NCBI RefSeq assembly: GCF_010093305.1
Contig: NZ_PDWS01000017.1
Location: forward strand, 33,315 to 97,314
From: Pseudoxanthomonas sacheonensis
GTDB taxonomy: Bacteria; Pseudomonadota; Gammaproteobacteria; Xanthomonadales; Xanthomonadaceae
Length of the DNA stretch: 64,000 bases
Direction: 5' to 3'
Position 1 is the first letter of the stretch, and every line of letters begins with the position of its first letter. Made by a program: the position numbers and the translations under genes. Of the stretch, positions 9,180 through 17,996 are shown one piece after another. Below the pieces are notes generated by a model. That model did not search any database, was not told the origin of the DNA, and worked only from the letters and a program-made list of their open reading frames with translations.

Positions 9180-9300
9180 CAACATGGCAAGCGGACCGTC
9201 GTGAGAGCATTGCACGCCCGCCGGGTCGGTAATGGCCTGTCCGAGGGGCAAGCGAGGCGGATGTCCTCGTCCATTCAACCTAAATCAGATGGAGCTTTGC

Positions 9301-9684
9301 ATGAAATTGAATGCCCTTTTCCTGGCCGCTGCGGCCACCCTGGCGCTGGCCGCCTGCAAGCCCGCCGACAAGCCTGCCGATGCTGCTGCGCCGGCCGCCG
9401 ATGCAACCGCTGCACCGGCTGCCGACACGACCGCCGCCGCACCTGCTGCCGATACCGTCAACGCCAGCACTGGCGTGCCGGAATGCGACGCCTACCTCGA
9501 GAAAGTCTATGCCTGCATCAGCGACAAGGTGCCGGAAGCCCAGCGCGACATGATGAAGCAGGGCATCGACCAGTCGAAGGCCAGCTGGTCCGCCGTCACC
9601 GACAAGACCGCGCTGGCCGCGCAGTGCAAGACCGCGTTGGAGCAGGCCAAGACCAGTTTCGGCGCGATGGGTTGCACGTTCTGA
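9301..9684 (+). CDS. Small Ala-rich lipoprotein
   Basis: A 127-residue protein with a lipoprotein signal peptide ending in the lipobox LAAC (Cys19). A low-complexity Ala/Asp/Pro/Thr linker follows (about residues 20-58), then a small folded domain with four cysteines (ECDAYLEKVYACISD, AAQCKTAL, GAMGC) that could form two disulfides. I do not recognise a named family; similar small Cys-containing lipoproteins occur in related genera. A clear terminator follows, so it is monocistronic. Confidence 0.75.
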   Translation: MKLNALFLAAAATLALAACKPADKPADAAAPAADATAAPAADTTAAAPAADTVNASTGVPECDAYLEKVYACISDKVPEAQRDMMKQGIDQSKASWSAVTDKTALAAQCKTALEQAKTSFGAMGCTF

Positions 9685-9726
9685 GTTCGACAGCGAGGGG
9701 CTGTGCCTCGTCGTTCGGCCCCTGAA

Positions 9727-9757
9727 GGCGCCCCGGGAAACCGGGGCGCTTTTTTTG
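9727..9757 (+). terminator. Rho-independent terminator
   Basis: A strong GC stem (GCGCCCCGG / CCGGGGCGC, GAAA-like loop) is followed by seven T residues, ending the small lipoprotein gene. Confidence 0.92.
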
Positions 9758-9794
9758 TCGCCTCACCGACACGGGCGCATGTCAGAATCCGGCC

Positions 9795-11006
9795 ATGCGC
9801 CTGATCCCGACCGCCCTGCTCATGCTCCCCGTCCTCACCGCCTGCGTGCACGTCAACGTGCATGGCGACCCTTCGGCTTACGCAACGGAGAAGAAAATCC
9901 GCGTCGCCACCTACAACACCTCGCTGTACTCGGATGAAACCGGCGGCTTGATCCGCGAGTTGGAAGGCGACAGCGCGCATGCGCGCAAGATCGCGGCGGT
10001 ACTGCAACGGGTGCGGCCGGACCTGGTGCTGTTGAACGAATTCGATTACGACGATGCGCACCGCGCCGCCGATCTTTTCCAGCATCGCTACCTGGAGGTT
10101 GCGCAAGCCGGCGGCGGCGAAGCGCTGAAGTATCCCTACCGTTATCTGGCGCCGGTCAATACCGGCGTTCCCAGCGGCCTGGACCTGGATCGCAACGGGC
10201 AAGCCGGCGGCGAAGGCCGCAGTCGCGGCAACGATGCGTGGGGCTACGGGCTGCATCCGGGTCAATACGGCATGCTGGTGCTGTCGAAGTACCCGATAGA
10301 CGCCGCTGCGGTGCGCACTTTCCAGAAATTGCGCTGGAGCGCGATGCCCGATGCGTTGCGTCCGATCGATCCTGCCTCGCGCGGTTACTTCTATCCGGAC
10401 GATATCTGGAGCCAGTTGCGGCTGTCTTCCAAATCGCATTGGGACGTACCGGTGCGGACGCCGGGCGGCACGACCCATTTCCTGGTCTCGCACCCCACCC
10501 CACCGGTATTCGACGGCCCGGAAGACCGCAACGGCAAGCGCAATCACGATGAAATCCGGTTGTGGTCGGAATATATTTCGCCCGGCGACAAGCCCTGGCT
10601 GTGCGACGACGCGGGGCGTTGCGGGGGCTTGGCCGGCGACGCGCGTTTCGTGATCGCCGGCGATCTGAACAACGATCCTATCGACGGCGACGGTTCGCAT
10701 GAAGCGATCCTCGAACTGCTAGAGCATCCGCGCGTGATGCGCCATGCCACCCCGCGAAGCGAGGGCGGCGCGGAGGTCGCGGCCGTCTACGCCGCGACAG
10801 GCATCGAGCATCGCGGATCGCCCGCGCATGTCACCGGAGATTTCGGCCCGAAAGCCGGCGCAATGCGGCTGGATTACGTTCTGCCGTCCACCGGCTTCGG
10901 CTTGATCGGAAGCGGAGTGTTCTGGCCACCGTCCGGCAGCGAAGAAGCCAGGATCGCCGACGGCAGCGACCATCATCTGGTGTGGGTCGATTTGTCGGTC
11001 GAATGA
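9795..11006 (+). CDS. Endonuclease/exonuclease/phosphatase-family lipoprotein
   Basis: A 403-residue protein with a lipoprotein signal (lipobox LTAC, Cys17) and an exonuclease-endonuclease-phosphatase (EEP) domain. Family motifs are VATYNTSLYS (metal-binding Asn), LVLLNEFDYDD (metal-binding Glu), FVIAGDLNNDP, RLDYVLPS and the C-terminal SDHHLVWVDL containing the catalytic Asp-His. This combination indicates a surface or periplasm-attached metal-dependent phosphodiesterase, possibly phytase- or nuclease-like; the substrate is unknown. It is followed by a palindromic hairpin in a convergent gap. Confidence 0.85.
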   Translation: MRLIPTALLMLPVLTACVHVNVHGDPSAYATEKKIRVATYNTSLYSDETGGLIRELEGDSAHARKIAAVLQRVRPDLVLLNEFDYDDAHRAADLFQHRYLEVAQAGGGEALKYPYRYLAPVNTGVPSGLDLDRNGQAGGEGRSRGNDAWGYGLHPGQYGMLVLSKYPIDAAAVRTFQKLRWSAMPDALRPIDPASRGYFYPDDIWSQLRLSSKSHWDVPVRTPGGTTHFLVSHPTPPVFDGPEDRNGKRNHDEIRLWSEYISPGDKPWLCDDAGRCGGLAGDARFVIAGDLNNDPIDGDGSHEAILELLEHPRVMRHATPRSEGGAEVAAVYAATGIEHRGSPAHVTGDFGPKAGAMRLDYVLPSTGFGLIGSGVFWPPSGSEEARIADGSDHHLVWVDLSVE

Positions 11007-11025
11007 ACGCGGCATCCGCAATGGC

Positions 11026-11051
11026 GTCATCCCAGCGGATGCCGGGATGAC
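11026..11051. repeat. GTCATCCCAGC palindrome in convergent gap
   Basis: A hairpin (GTCATCCC ... GGGATGAC) of the same type as the pair at 2246-2356. It lies between two converging genes, where it could act as a bidirectional terminator. Confidence 0.65.
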
Positions 11052-11072
11052 CAGTGCGTTGTTTCCCGGCCG

Positions 11073-11369
11073 TCAATAGCCCATGGCAGGCGTGGCCTTG
11101 CGCGGCCCGAAGCCGAAACTGCCGTCGCTATGGGCCGAAACGATCATGCGCACCATGCTGCCGGGCACCATCAGCTCGGTGACCGACGGCATGCCGTCGG
11201 CGGTCTGGGACTGCAGCGTCATTTCGATCAAAGCGCCGCCGGTGTCGATTTCCCTGCACAGCACATGCACGCCGGCCGGCCCTTCGGCCAGGTACGGCTT
11301 GATGGCCTCGCCCAGCGCTTCCAGCGCCTGCGGGAAGAAAAACACCGCGTAACCTTCGCCTCCGTTCAT
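11073..11369 (-). CDS. Conserved hypothetical protein downstream of purT
   Basis: A 98-residue soluble protein starting [20 protein letters not shown]. It has alternating strands and ends [15 protein letters not shown]; no catalytic motif is evident and I do not recognise the family. Its ATG overlaps the purT stop by four bases (ATGA), so the two genes are translationally coupled. Confidence 0.75.
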   Translation of the reverse strand: MNGGEGYAVFFFPQALEALGEAIKPYLAEGPAGVHVLCREIDTGGALIEMTLQSQTADGMPSVTELMVPGSMVRMIVSAHSDGSFGFGPRKATPAMGY

Positions 11370-12583
11370 GACTGTGTTCCTTCGGGTTCGAGTTCGATGG
11401 AAATCGCTTCGCAAGCTTGCCGCGCGATCTGTCGTGCTGCGTCCAAGGTATCGGCGCGGGCCAAGGTCACGCCAACGCGGCGATGGCCCTGCACCCGTGG
11501 TTTGCCGAACAACCGCAGCGCGGTATCCGGCGTCTGCAGGGCGGCTTCGATGTTCGAGAACACCGGCACGCCGTCGCCGTGCGCCAGCATCGCACAGGAG
11601 GCGGACGCGCCGAGCTGGCGTATCGCAGGAATCGGCAAACCCAGGATCGCCCGCGCGTGCAGCGCGAATTCGCTCAGATCCTGCGAAACCAGCGTCACCA
11701 GGCCGGTATCGTGCGGGCGCGGCGACACTTCGCTGAACCACACTTCGTCGCCTTTCACGAACAGCTCCACGCCGAACAGACCCCAACCGCCCAGGTCGTC
11801 GGTGATCGTCTGCGCGATCCGCTGCGAACGCTGCAACGCCAGCGGCGACATCGGTTGCGGCTGCCAGCTTTCGCGGTAGTCGCCGTCCTTCTGCCAGTGC
11901 CCGATGGGATCACAGAACGAAGTGCCGCCTGCATGGCGCACGGTCAGCAGGGTGATTTCGTAATCGAAGTCGACGAAGCCTTCCACGATCACCCGGCCCG
12001 CACCGGCGCGGCCGCCGGTTTGCGCGTACTCCCAGGCCGCATCGATATCGGATTCAGTGCGCAAGGTGCTCTGGCCCTTGCCCGACGAGGACATCACCGG
12101 CTTGACCACGCACGGCAGGCCGATGGCGGCCACGGCCTCGCGGTAGTCGGCATGCGTGTCTACGAAACGGTACGGAGAGGTCGGCAGGCCCAGGGTTTCC
12201 GCAGCCAGCCTGCGGATGCCTTCGCGGTCCATGGTCAGGCGCGCTGCGCGTGCCGTGGGGACAATACGGATGGGAGCCGCGCGCAGGCCTTCTTCGGCTT
12301 CCAGCTCCACCAGGGTCTGGGTATGGATGGCCTCGATTTCCGGCACCACCAGGTGCGGTTTCTCCAGTGCGATCAGCGCGCGGAGCGCAGCGGGATCCAG
12401 CATGTCCAGCACATGCGAGCGGTGCGCCACCTGCATGGCCGGGGCGTCGGCGTAACGGTCGGCGGCAACGACCTCCACTCCGAAACGCTGCAGTTCCAAT
12501 GCGACCTCCTTGCCCAGCTCACCCGATCCGAGCAGCAGAACGCGGGTGGCGTGCGGAGAAAGCGGGGTGCCGAGGGTGGTCAT
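11366..12583 (-). CDS. purT: Formate-dependent phosphoribosylglycinamide formyltransferase
   Basis: The 405-residue product is PurT, the ATP-grasp enzyme that makes formyl-GAR from GAR, formate and ATP in purine synthesis. Typical stretches are [42 protein letters not shown] in the ATP-binding loop, [11 protein letters not shown] and [13 protein letters not shown]. Length and start ([19 protein letters not shown]) are standard. It is divergent from the SPFH operon and leads a two-gene operon. Confidence 0.95.
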   Translation of the reverse strand: MTTLGTPLSPHATRVLLLGSGELGKEVALELQRFGVEVVAADRYADAPAMQVAHRSHVLDMLDPAALRALIALEKPHLVVPEIEAIHTQTLVELEAEEGLRAAPIRIVPTARAARLTMDREGIRRLAAETLGLPTSPYRFVDTHADYREAVAAIGLPCVVKPVMSSSGKGQSTLRTESDIDAAWEYAQTGGRAGAGRVIVEGFVDFDYEITLLTVRHAGGTSFCDPIGHWQKDGDYRESWQPQPMSPLALQRSQRIAQTITDDLGGWGLFGVELFVKGDEVWFSEVSPRPHDTGLVTLVSQDLSEFALHARAILGLPIPAIRQLGASASCAMLAHGDGVPVFSNIEAALQTPDTALRLFGKPRVQGHRRVGVTLARADTLDAARQIARQACEAISIELEPEGTQS

Positions 12584-12647
12584 GCGGGGTTTCCGGACGG
12601 AGGGAAACTCATTTTAACGGCCCCCTCCTCCGGTCGTCGGCGGCTTG

Positions 12648-12676
12648 TTGACATTTGATATCACTTTGATATCTTC
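12648..12676 (+). promoter_or_regulatory. Promoter and direct-repeat operator of the SPFH operon
   Basis: A consensus -35 (TTGACA, 12648-12653) is followed by two exact TTTGATATC boxes at 12654-12662 and 12665-12673, spaced 11 bp apart, about one helical turn. The second box overlaps the expected -10 position. This arrangement suggests an operator; the Arc-like ribbon-helix-helix protein encoded downstream is the obvious candidate binder. Confidence 0.65.
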
Positions 12677-12700
12677 ATTGCGAACCCCGAGGACACCGCC

Positions 12701-13576
12701 ATGAAAGAAAATCCGCTCCGTTCGCTTCCCGGCATTCCCTTCCTGCTCGGCGTACTGGTCGTCGCCATCCTGGCAGTCTGGTTGTTCATCAAGGGCACCG
12801 GCCGTGGCGAAGCCCCGCCCGACCCGCTGCTGCTGATCGCCGGTCTGGTGACCGGCGTCGTGGCGTTCTTGAGTCTGATCGGCCTGTACACCGTGCAGCC
12901 CAACCAGGCGGCGGTGATCAGTCTGTTCGGCAAGTACATCGGCACGGTGAAGGACAACGGCCTGCGCTGGAACAACCCCTTCTATTCCACCAAGAAGGTC
13001 TCCCAGCGCGTGCGCAACTTCGAAAGCGGCAAGCTCAAGGTCAACGAGCTGGACGGCAGTCCCATCGAAATCGCCGCGGTGATCGTGTGGCAGGTGGTGG
13101 ATTCGGCCGAGGCCGTCTACAACGTCGACGACTACGAAAGCTTCGTGCACATCCAGTCCGAGTCGGCCCTGCGCACCATGGCCACCAGCTATCCCTACGA
13201 CCAGCACGAGGACGGCCAGCTCGCCCTGCGCAGCCATGCCGCCGAGGTTTCCAAGCATCTGCTGGACGAACTGCAGGACCGCCTGGCCGACGCCGGCGTG
13301 CAGGTGCTGGACGCGCGCATCAGCCACCTGGCCTATGCGCCCGAAATCGCCCAGGCCATGCTGCAGCGCCAGCAGGCCAACGCAGTGGTCGCCGCGCGTA
13401 CCCGCATCGTGTTCGGCGCGGTCAGCATGGTGGAAATGGCCCTGGACGAACTGCAGAAGAAAGGCGTGGTCCAGCTGGACGAAGAGCGCAAGGCGCAAAT
13501 GGTCAGCAACCTGCTGGTGGTGCTGTGCAGCGAGCGCGGGTCGCAGCCCATCGTCAACGCCGGCACGCTGTACTGA
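12701..13576 (+). CDS. SPFH/band-7 domain membrane protein
   Basis: A 291-residue protein with two N-terminal membrane segments (about residues 10-31 and 44-63) followed by an SPFH (stomatin/prohibitin/flotillin/HflK) domain. Markers are [29 protein letters not shown] and a coiled-coil-prone C-terminal part containing [20 protein letters not shown]. It probably forms a membrane scaffold ring. It heads a dense gene run: 25 bp to the Arc-like gene, then DUF4177, a 40-residue membrane peptide and a PH-like membrane protein. Confidence 0.88.
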   Translation: MKENPLRSLPGIPFLLGVLVVAILAVWLFIKGTGRGEAPPDPLLLIAGLVTGVVAFLSLIGLYTVQPNQAAVISLFGKYIGTVKDNGLRWNNPFYSTKKVSQRVRNFESGKLKVNELDGSPIEIAAVIVWQVVDSAEAVYNVDDYESFVHIQSESALRTMATSYPYDQHEDGQLALRSHAAEVSKHLLDELQDRLADAGVQVLDARISHLAYAPEIAQAMLQRQQANAVVAARTRIVFGAVSMVEMALDELQKKGVVQLDEERKAQMVSNLLVVLCSERGSQPIVNAGTLY

Positions 13577-13601
13577 GCCGGCTGGCCGACCGGAACCTAC
13601 T

Positions 13602-13781
13602 GTGGCGGAGAAAAAAGCCTACCCCCTGCGCATCAGCGCCGACGTATTGAACGCCGCGCAGCGTTGGGCCGACGACGACCTGCGTTCGTTGAACGCGCAG
13701 ATCGAATACGTGCTGCGCGATGCGCTGCGCAAGGCCGGGCGGTTGCCTAAAGTCAGCGAAGACAAGAAGGAGACAAAGTGA
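13602..13781 (+). CDS. Arc-like ribbon-helix-helix DNA-binding protein
   Basis: A 59-residue protein of the Arc type. The short strand YPLRI is followed by helix A (SADVLNAAQRWADDD) and helix B (SLNAQIEYVLRDALRKAG). The GTG at 13602 gives MAEKKAYPLRI, the normal family start. Adjacent SPFH and Arc genes are common in other bacteria. It probably autoregulates the operon through the TTTGATATC boxes; this is inference. Its stop overlaps the next start by one base. Confidence 0.85.
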   Translation: MAEKKAYPLRISADVLNAAQRWADDDLRSLNAQIEYVLRDALRKAGRLPKVSEDKKETK

Positions 13782-13960
13782 TGAGTACCCGCTGGAGCTA
13801 TCACGTCGCCGAGATCAAGGTGCAGTTGTTCGGACGATCGGTGACCGAACGCGTACAGGAAGAGCTGACCCGGCTGGGGCAGCAGGGGTGGGAACTGGTG
13901 TCGACATCGCAGTCAGAAGCCGTGGACTCAGTCCGCCTGTTCCTGAAGAAGCCCGCATAG
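13781..13960 (+). CDS. DUF4177-like small protein
   Basis: A 59-residue protein, MSTRWSYHVAEIKVQLFGRS..., that matches the DUF4177 pattern of a strand, a helix (VTERVQEELTRLGQQGWELV) and a final strand VRLFLKKPA. No function is established for the family. It overlaps the Arc-like gene by one base, so they are translationally coupled. Confidence 0.8.
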   Translation: MSTRWSYHVAEIKVQLFGRSVTERVQEELTRLGQQGWELVSTSQSEAVDSVRLFLKKPA

Positions 13961-13986
13961 TTTTCAACCCAACGAAGGAGCGCACC

Positions 13987-14109
13987 ATGCTGCACCTCAT
14001 GCATCTTATCGAACGCCGCTTTCCCGGCAATGCGCGGGCGTTGCGGCTGGTCCTGGTTTCCGTTTCCGCCGCGCTGCTTGGCGTCGGCGCCTTGCTCGCC
14101 GTGCAGTGA
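13987..14109 (+). CDS. 40-residue single-span membrane peptide
   Basis: MLHLMHLIERRFPGNARALR is followed by a hydrophobic segment (about residues 20-39). A strong GAAGGAG ribosome-binding site precedes the ATG, and the gene sits in line with the SPFH operon, which supports expression. Such a peptide could be a small subunit of the SPFH complex, but this is speculative. Confidence 0.6.
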   Translation: MLHLMHLIERRFPGNARALRLVLVSVSAALLGVGALLAVQ

Positions 14110-14125
14110 CCGCGACGGCAGCAAC

Positions 14126-14722
14126 GTGAGCACGCGAGCGCTCGATCCACGCCTGCAACTGGTGCCGCCCGGCACCCGGCCCCGCCTGTGGATGTTCTGC
14201 TTGTGCGTGCCGCTTCCCGTTCTGGTCACTGTCGCCGCGCTGCTGGCGGTCAAGGGCGGCGACACGCATTGGGACTTCGCCGGCGGCGACCCGGTCATGG
14301 TCGGTGCGGCCATCGCCGGTACGGAAGCGCTCCTGATGTCGGCCGTCTGGGCGCTGCTGGACAGAGCCATGCATCGGCATCGGCTGGCGCTTTCGGCCGA
14401 CTCTCTGGAAGTGAAGACCAGCTTCTACTCCCGGATCGTTCCGCTGTCGGAACTGAGGCTGGATGAAGCGCGCGTGATCGACCTGGACGAGCGCACGGAA
14501 TTCAAACCGGGAGTGAAGACCAACGGTTATGCGGTGCCGGGCTTCCATAGCGGCCACTTCCGCCTGCGCAACCGCGAGAAAGCGTTCGTCGCCATCGCCG
14601 GAGAACGCCGCGCGCTATGGCTGCCCACCGCCCGCAACGCCGGCCTGCTGCTGCAGCCACAGCAACCCGACGCCCTGCTCGACCGTCTGCGCGAACTGGC
14701 GACAAACCCGCAGCGCCGCTAA
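14126..14722 (+). CDS. PH-domain-like membrane protein
   Basis: A 198-residue protein with two membrane spans (about residues 18-40 and 53-75) and a C-terminal soluble domain resembling bacterial PH domains (LALSADSLEVKTSFYSRIVP, then FRLRNREKAFVAIAG). I chose the GTG at 14126 because the frame upstream lies within the 40-residue peptide gene. It is the likely last member of the SPFH operon, though the M15 peptidase follows after nine bases. Confidence 0.65.
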   Translation: MSTRALDPRLQLVPPGTRPRLWMFCLCVPLPVLVTVAALLAVKGGDTHWDFAGGDPVMVGAAIAGTEALLMSAVWALLDRAMHRHRLALSADSLEVKTSFYSRIVPLSELRLDEARVIDLDERTEFKPGVKTNGYAVPGFHSGHFRLRNREKAFVAIAGERRALWLPTARNAGLLLQPQQPDALLDRLRELATNPQRR

Positions 14723-14731
14723 GCTGGGCCG

Positions 14732-15529
14732 ATGCGCGGCCTGCCCCGAATCCTGATAAATACCCCGGAAGTGGAACTCTGGCCTGCCGGCCTGCTGCGT
14801 GCGCGCAGCAATGCCGATGCGCGGACGCTGTCGCGGGCCGGGCATGTGCTGCGGCGCAAGCGCGACGGCCGCTACTTGGCGGCCGCGCTGCCGGAAGGCA
14901 TGCTGCCGCTGTCGCCGCGCTGGGCGCACGAACCCGGCGTGGAAGCCGCGCTCGACGCGCTCGACGGCCTGCGCACCGATCGCGGTTTCGATATCGACGC
15001 CTCGGGCGAACTGCCGCTGGACCGGTTGATAGAGCGCCTGGACTATCTGGGCCTGGACGAAAGCTACGGCGAACAAGTCGGGCTTGAACTGGTCCCGGAA
15101 CCCGCCGCCCTCGCCTTCGCGGGATTCGATCGCTACCGGCGGCCGCTCTGGTTGACCGCACGCGCGGCACGTGCGTGGGAAGCCATGCGGCGCAGCGCCA
15201 GCGGCTACGGGATCGTGCTCGAGGCCATTTCCGGCTATCGCAGCCACCACTACCAACTGGGCATCTTCGAACGCAAACTCGCGCGCGGACAGACGGTGGA
15301 ACAGATCCTCACCGTGAACGCCGCGCCGGGCTACAGCGAGCACCACAGCGGCAATGCGCTGGATATCGGCGCTCCCGGCGAAGCGCCCGCGGAGGAATCG
15401 TTCGAGAACACGGCTGCGTTCGCTTGGCTGACAGCGAATGCCGAGGCTTTCGGTTTCCTCATGAGCTATCCACGCGACAATCCCCACGGCATCGTCTACG
15501 AACCCTGGCACTGGCACTACGCAAGGTAG
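14732..15529 (+). CDS. M15-family D,D-carboxypeptidase (VanY-like)
   Basis: The 265-residue protein has a C-terminal M15B peptidase domain with the zinc-binding pattern SEHHSGNALDIG and the catalytic EPWHWHY. The N-terminal part has no known motif and lacks a clear signal peptide. The domain should cleave the D-Ala-D-Ala or related bond of peptidoglycan. The TAG stop codon lies inside the GTAG of the following REP element, the second such case in this window. Confidence 0.85.
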   Translation: MRGLPRILINTPEVELWPAGLLRARSNADARTLSRAGHVLRRKRDGRYLAAALPEGMLPLSPRWAHEPGVEAALDALDGLRTDRGFDIDASGELPLDRLIERLDYLGLDESYGEQVGLELVPEPAALAFAGFDRYRRPLWLTARAARAWEAMRRSASGYGIVLEAISGYRSHHYQLGIFERKLARGQTVEQILTVNAAPGYSEHHSGNALDIGAPGEAPAEESFENTAAFAWLTANAEAFGFLMSYPRDNPHGIVYEPWHWHYAR

Positions 15530-15598
15530 GTCGGGGCTACGCCCCCGATACGCTTTTCATTCGACACCAATCCAGTCGGGGGCGTAGCCCCGACCTAC
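15526..15598. repeat. Paired GTAGGTCGGGGCTACGCCCC palindrome
   Basis: The unit GTAGGTCGGGGCTACGCCCC and its reverse complement are separated by a 20-30 nt loop. The left GTAG supplies the stop codon of the M15 peptidase gene. Same family as 7016, 26812 and 40664. Confidence 0.9.
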
Positions 15599-15607
15599 GG
15601 AATCCAT

Positions 15608-16645
15608 ATGACCAATCTCGCCTCCTTGCAGAACCACCAGATCCGTCTGGCCAATCGTCCGGTCGGCATGACCACGCGCGAGAACTGGCAGTTCACCACC
15701 GAAGCGGTGACCGAACCGGCCGAGGGCGGCGTTCTGGTGAAGACGCTTTCGCTGTCGCTGGATCCTGCGATGCGCGGCTGGATGAACGAGGGCAAGTCGT
15801 ACATCGCGCCGGTGGAAATCGGCGAGGTGATGCGCGCGGGCGGGATCGGCAAGGTGGTGGCTTCCAAGCACGAGAGCTTCGCGGTCGGCGATCTGGTGAC
15901 CGGAGGCCTGGGCGTGCAGGAATACCGCCAGTTCGCGCCCGCCGAAATCAAGCGCCATGGCATCAGCAAGATCGACCTGCGCATGGGCACCATCACCCAA
16001 TGGCTCAACGTGCTGGGCATGCCGGGCATGACCGGCTACTTCGGCCTGATGGATGTGGGGCAGCCCAAGGAAGGCGATGTGGTGGTGGTTTCGGGCGCTT
16101 CGGGCGCGGTGGGCCAGACCGTGGGTCAACTGGCCAGGATCAAGGGATGCCGCGTGGTCGGCATAGCCGGCGGCAAGGCCAAGTGCGACTTTGTGGTGAA
16201 CGAAATGGGCTTCGACGCCTGCATCGACTACAAGAACGAAGACGTGCGCGCCGGCCTGAAGACGCATTGCCCCGACGGCATCGACATCTATTTCGACAAC
16301 GTGGGCGGTGAGATCCTGGATCACGTATTGGCGCGCCTGCGTCGCAAGGCGCGCATCGTCATCTGCGGTGCGGTTTCCCAGTACAACAGCGCCACCGGCG
16401 TGCAGGGACCGAAGAACTACCTGTCGCTGCTGGTCAACCGCGCGCGCATGGAAGGCATCGTGGTGTTCGACTACGCCGACCGCTACCCGGTCGCCATCGC
16501 CGAACTTGCGGGTTACCTGAAGGACGGACGCATGAAATCGCGCGAAGACGTTGTGGTGGGACTGGAGACTTTCCCGGAATCGCTGGTGAAACTCTTCACC
16601 GGCGAGAACTTCGGCAAGCTGGTGCTGCAGGTCGCATCGGAATAG
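15608..16645 (+). CDS. NADP-dependent oxidoreductase (zinc-independent MDR)
   Basis: The 345-residue protein is a zinc-independent medium-chain dehydrogenase/reductase of the leukotriene-B4-dehydrogenase/CurA type. It reduces activated double bonds using NADPH. The N-terminal catalytic part has LVKTLSLSLDPAMRGWMN, and the Rossmann part has VVVSGASGAVGQTVGQLARI. It ends in GKLVLQVASE, as in related proteins. No zinc-binding cysteines are present. The exact substrate is not predictable. Confidence 0.9.
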   Translation: MTNLASLQNHQIRLANRPVGMTTRENWQFTTEAVTEPAEGGVLVKTLSLSLDPAMRGWMNEGKSYIAPVEIGEVMRAGGIGKVVASKHESFAVGDLVTGGLGVQEYRQFAPAEIKRHGISKIDLRMGTITQWLNVLGMPGMTGYFGLMDVGQPKEGDVVVVSGASGAVGQTVGQLARIKGCRVVGIAGGKAKCDFVVNEMGFDACIDYKNEDVRAGLKTHCPDGIDIYFDNVGGEILDHVLARLRRKARIVICGAVSQYNSATGVQGPKNYLSLLVNRARMEGIVVFDYADRYPVAIAELAGYLKDGRMKSREDVVVGLETFPESLVKLFTGENFGKLVLQVASE

Positions 16646-16673
16646 CGCGGAAAAATAAAATCAAGGAATGATT

Positions 16674-17015
16674 ATGAGCGAAGGACAGTTGCCGGTACCG
16701 CAGACGGGAAGCCACTCAAGCACCGACCGCAAACGCGCGGCACGCATCTGCAGTGTCGCGTGCATAGCCGTGTTGCTATTGCTGTCCGCCGCCCTCGTTT
16801 ATGCCCATGCCGGTGTGGGCTGCTACCTGGGCGTGATCCTGATGGCCGCTTCGGCGCTGCTCTTGGGCGGCTCGGCACTGGTTCTACTGGTGGTGTCCGT
16901 CTGGTTGCGGCCCGCGGAATTGTTTTGGCTAGGCATCGCCGGTTTGCCGACCGCATTCGCCACCGGGCTGGCGCTCCAACTTCTGCCCGCCGTGGTCTGC
17001 GGCTACCCCGGATAA
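16674..17015 (+). CDS. Small membrane protein of unknown function
   Basis: A 113-residue protein with three hydrophobic segments (about residues 24-44, 52-77 and 81-104) after a polar N-terminus. I chose the second ATG (16674), because it lies six bases after AAGGA; an ATG at 16668 is also possible. It is not recognised as a named family. It lies directly upstream of the LysR gene and may be its target or just a neighbour. Confidence 0.6.
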   Translation: MSEGQLPVPQTGSHSSTDRKRAARICSVACIAVLLLLSAALVYAHAGVGCYLGVILMAASALLLGGSALVLLVVSVWLRPAELFWLGIAGLPTAFATGLALQLLPAVVCGYPG

Positions 17016-17028
17016 GGAGGGCTTCCCA

Positions 17029-17934
17029 ATGGACCATCTGGCTGCAATGCGCGCCTTCAAGCTGGTGGTGGAGACCGGCGGATTTTCCGCCGCCGCCGAG
17101 GTATTGGAGGTTTCCCACACCGTGGTCTCGCGCCAGATCAAGCAATTGGAGGAAGCACTCGGCACACAGTTGCTCAATCGCACTACACGGCGTCTGGCAT
17201 TGACCCAGGCCGGTCAACTCTATTACCAGCGTACCGTCGAAATCCTGGAACAGCTTGAAGATGCGGCGCTTGCCGTCTCGCAACACCAAACCCATGCTGC
17301 AGGCACCTTGCGGATCAATGCGCCGATGGCGTTCGGCACCCTGGAATTGAGTCGTTGGCTGCCGCGTTTCATGGCCGCCTATCCCGACATCCGCGTGGAT
17401 CTGGTCTGCGATGACCGTTTCGTCGATCTTATTGAGGGCGGTTTCGACGTCGGCCTGCGGGTGACGCGCACGCTGCCGGATTCCACCCTGGTAGCCAGGC
17501 GGTTGGCGACGTGTGAAATGGCACTGATCGCGTCCCCCTCCTATGTACAGCGATTCGGGGCGCCACAAACGCCAGGCGATCTCGTTCGCTACAACTACTT
17601 GACATATTCGCTCGCACTCAGATCGACAGACCTTGTGTTCCAAGGGCCTGAACAGGAATCCCATACCGTCACCGTCCGCGGCAACCTGCAAGCCAACACC
17701 GGCATAATCGTGACGGAAGCGGTTCTGGCTGGCCAAGGCATTACGGCTTCGGCGACATTCGTGATTCACGAGTCGTTGCGCCGCGGCGAATTGGTACGCC
17801 TGCTGCCGGAATATCGGCTTGAATCGCGCGAGCTATACGCCCTTTACCCGCAGAATCGGCATGTATCGCCCAAAGTGCGGGCATTCATCGATTTCGCTGC
17901 GGAGTACTACGCGGTACCACGCTGGGCTTGCTGA
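17029..17934 (+). CDS. LysR-family transcriptional regulator
   Basis: A 301-residue LTTR with an N-terminal winged HTH: MDHLAAMRAFKLVVETGGFS, SHTVVSRQIKQLEEALGTQL and NRTTRRLALTQAG. The effector-binding domain follows (LRINAPMAFGTLELSRWLP). The sequence resembles the subfamily of LTTRs acting on aromatic or quinone stress genes (e.g. the DhcR/AaeR-like class), but the target is unknown. The isochorismatase-like gene lies convergently after it, so the two do not share a promoter. Confidence 0.9.
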   Translation: MDHLAAMRAFKLVVETGGFSAAAEVLEVSHTVVSRQIKQLEEALGTQLLNRTTRRLALTQAGQLYYQRTVEILEQLEDAALAVSQHQTHAAGTLRINAPMAFGTLELSRWLPRFMAAYPDIRVDLVCDDRFVDLIEGGFDVGLRVTRTLPDSTLVARRLATCEMALIASPSYVQRFGAPQTPGDLVRYNYLTYSLALRSTDLVFQGPEQESHTVTVRGNLQANTGIIVTEAVLAGQGITASATFVIHESLRRGELVRLLPEYRLESRELYALYPQNRHVSPKVRAFIDFAAEYYAVPRWAC

Positions 17935-17996
17935 GCGAATCGCATCGCCAGATGTGTCCGTCGCGACGGACACACCAGGCAACGGCATGGCGAATG

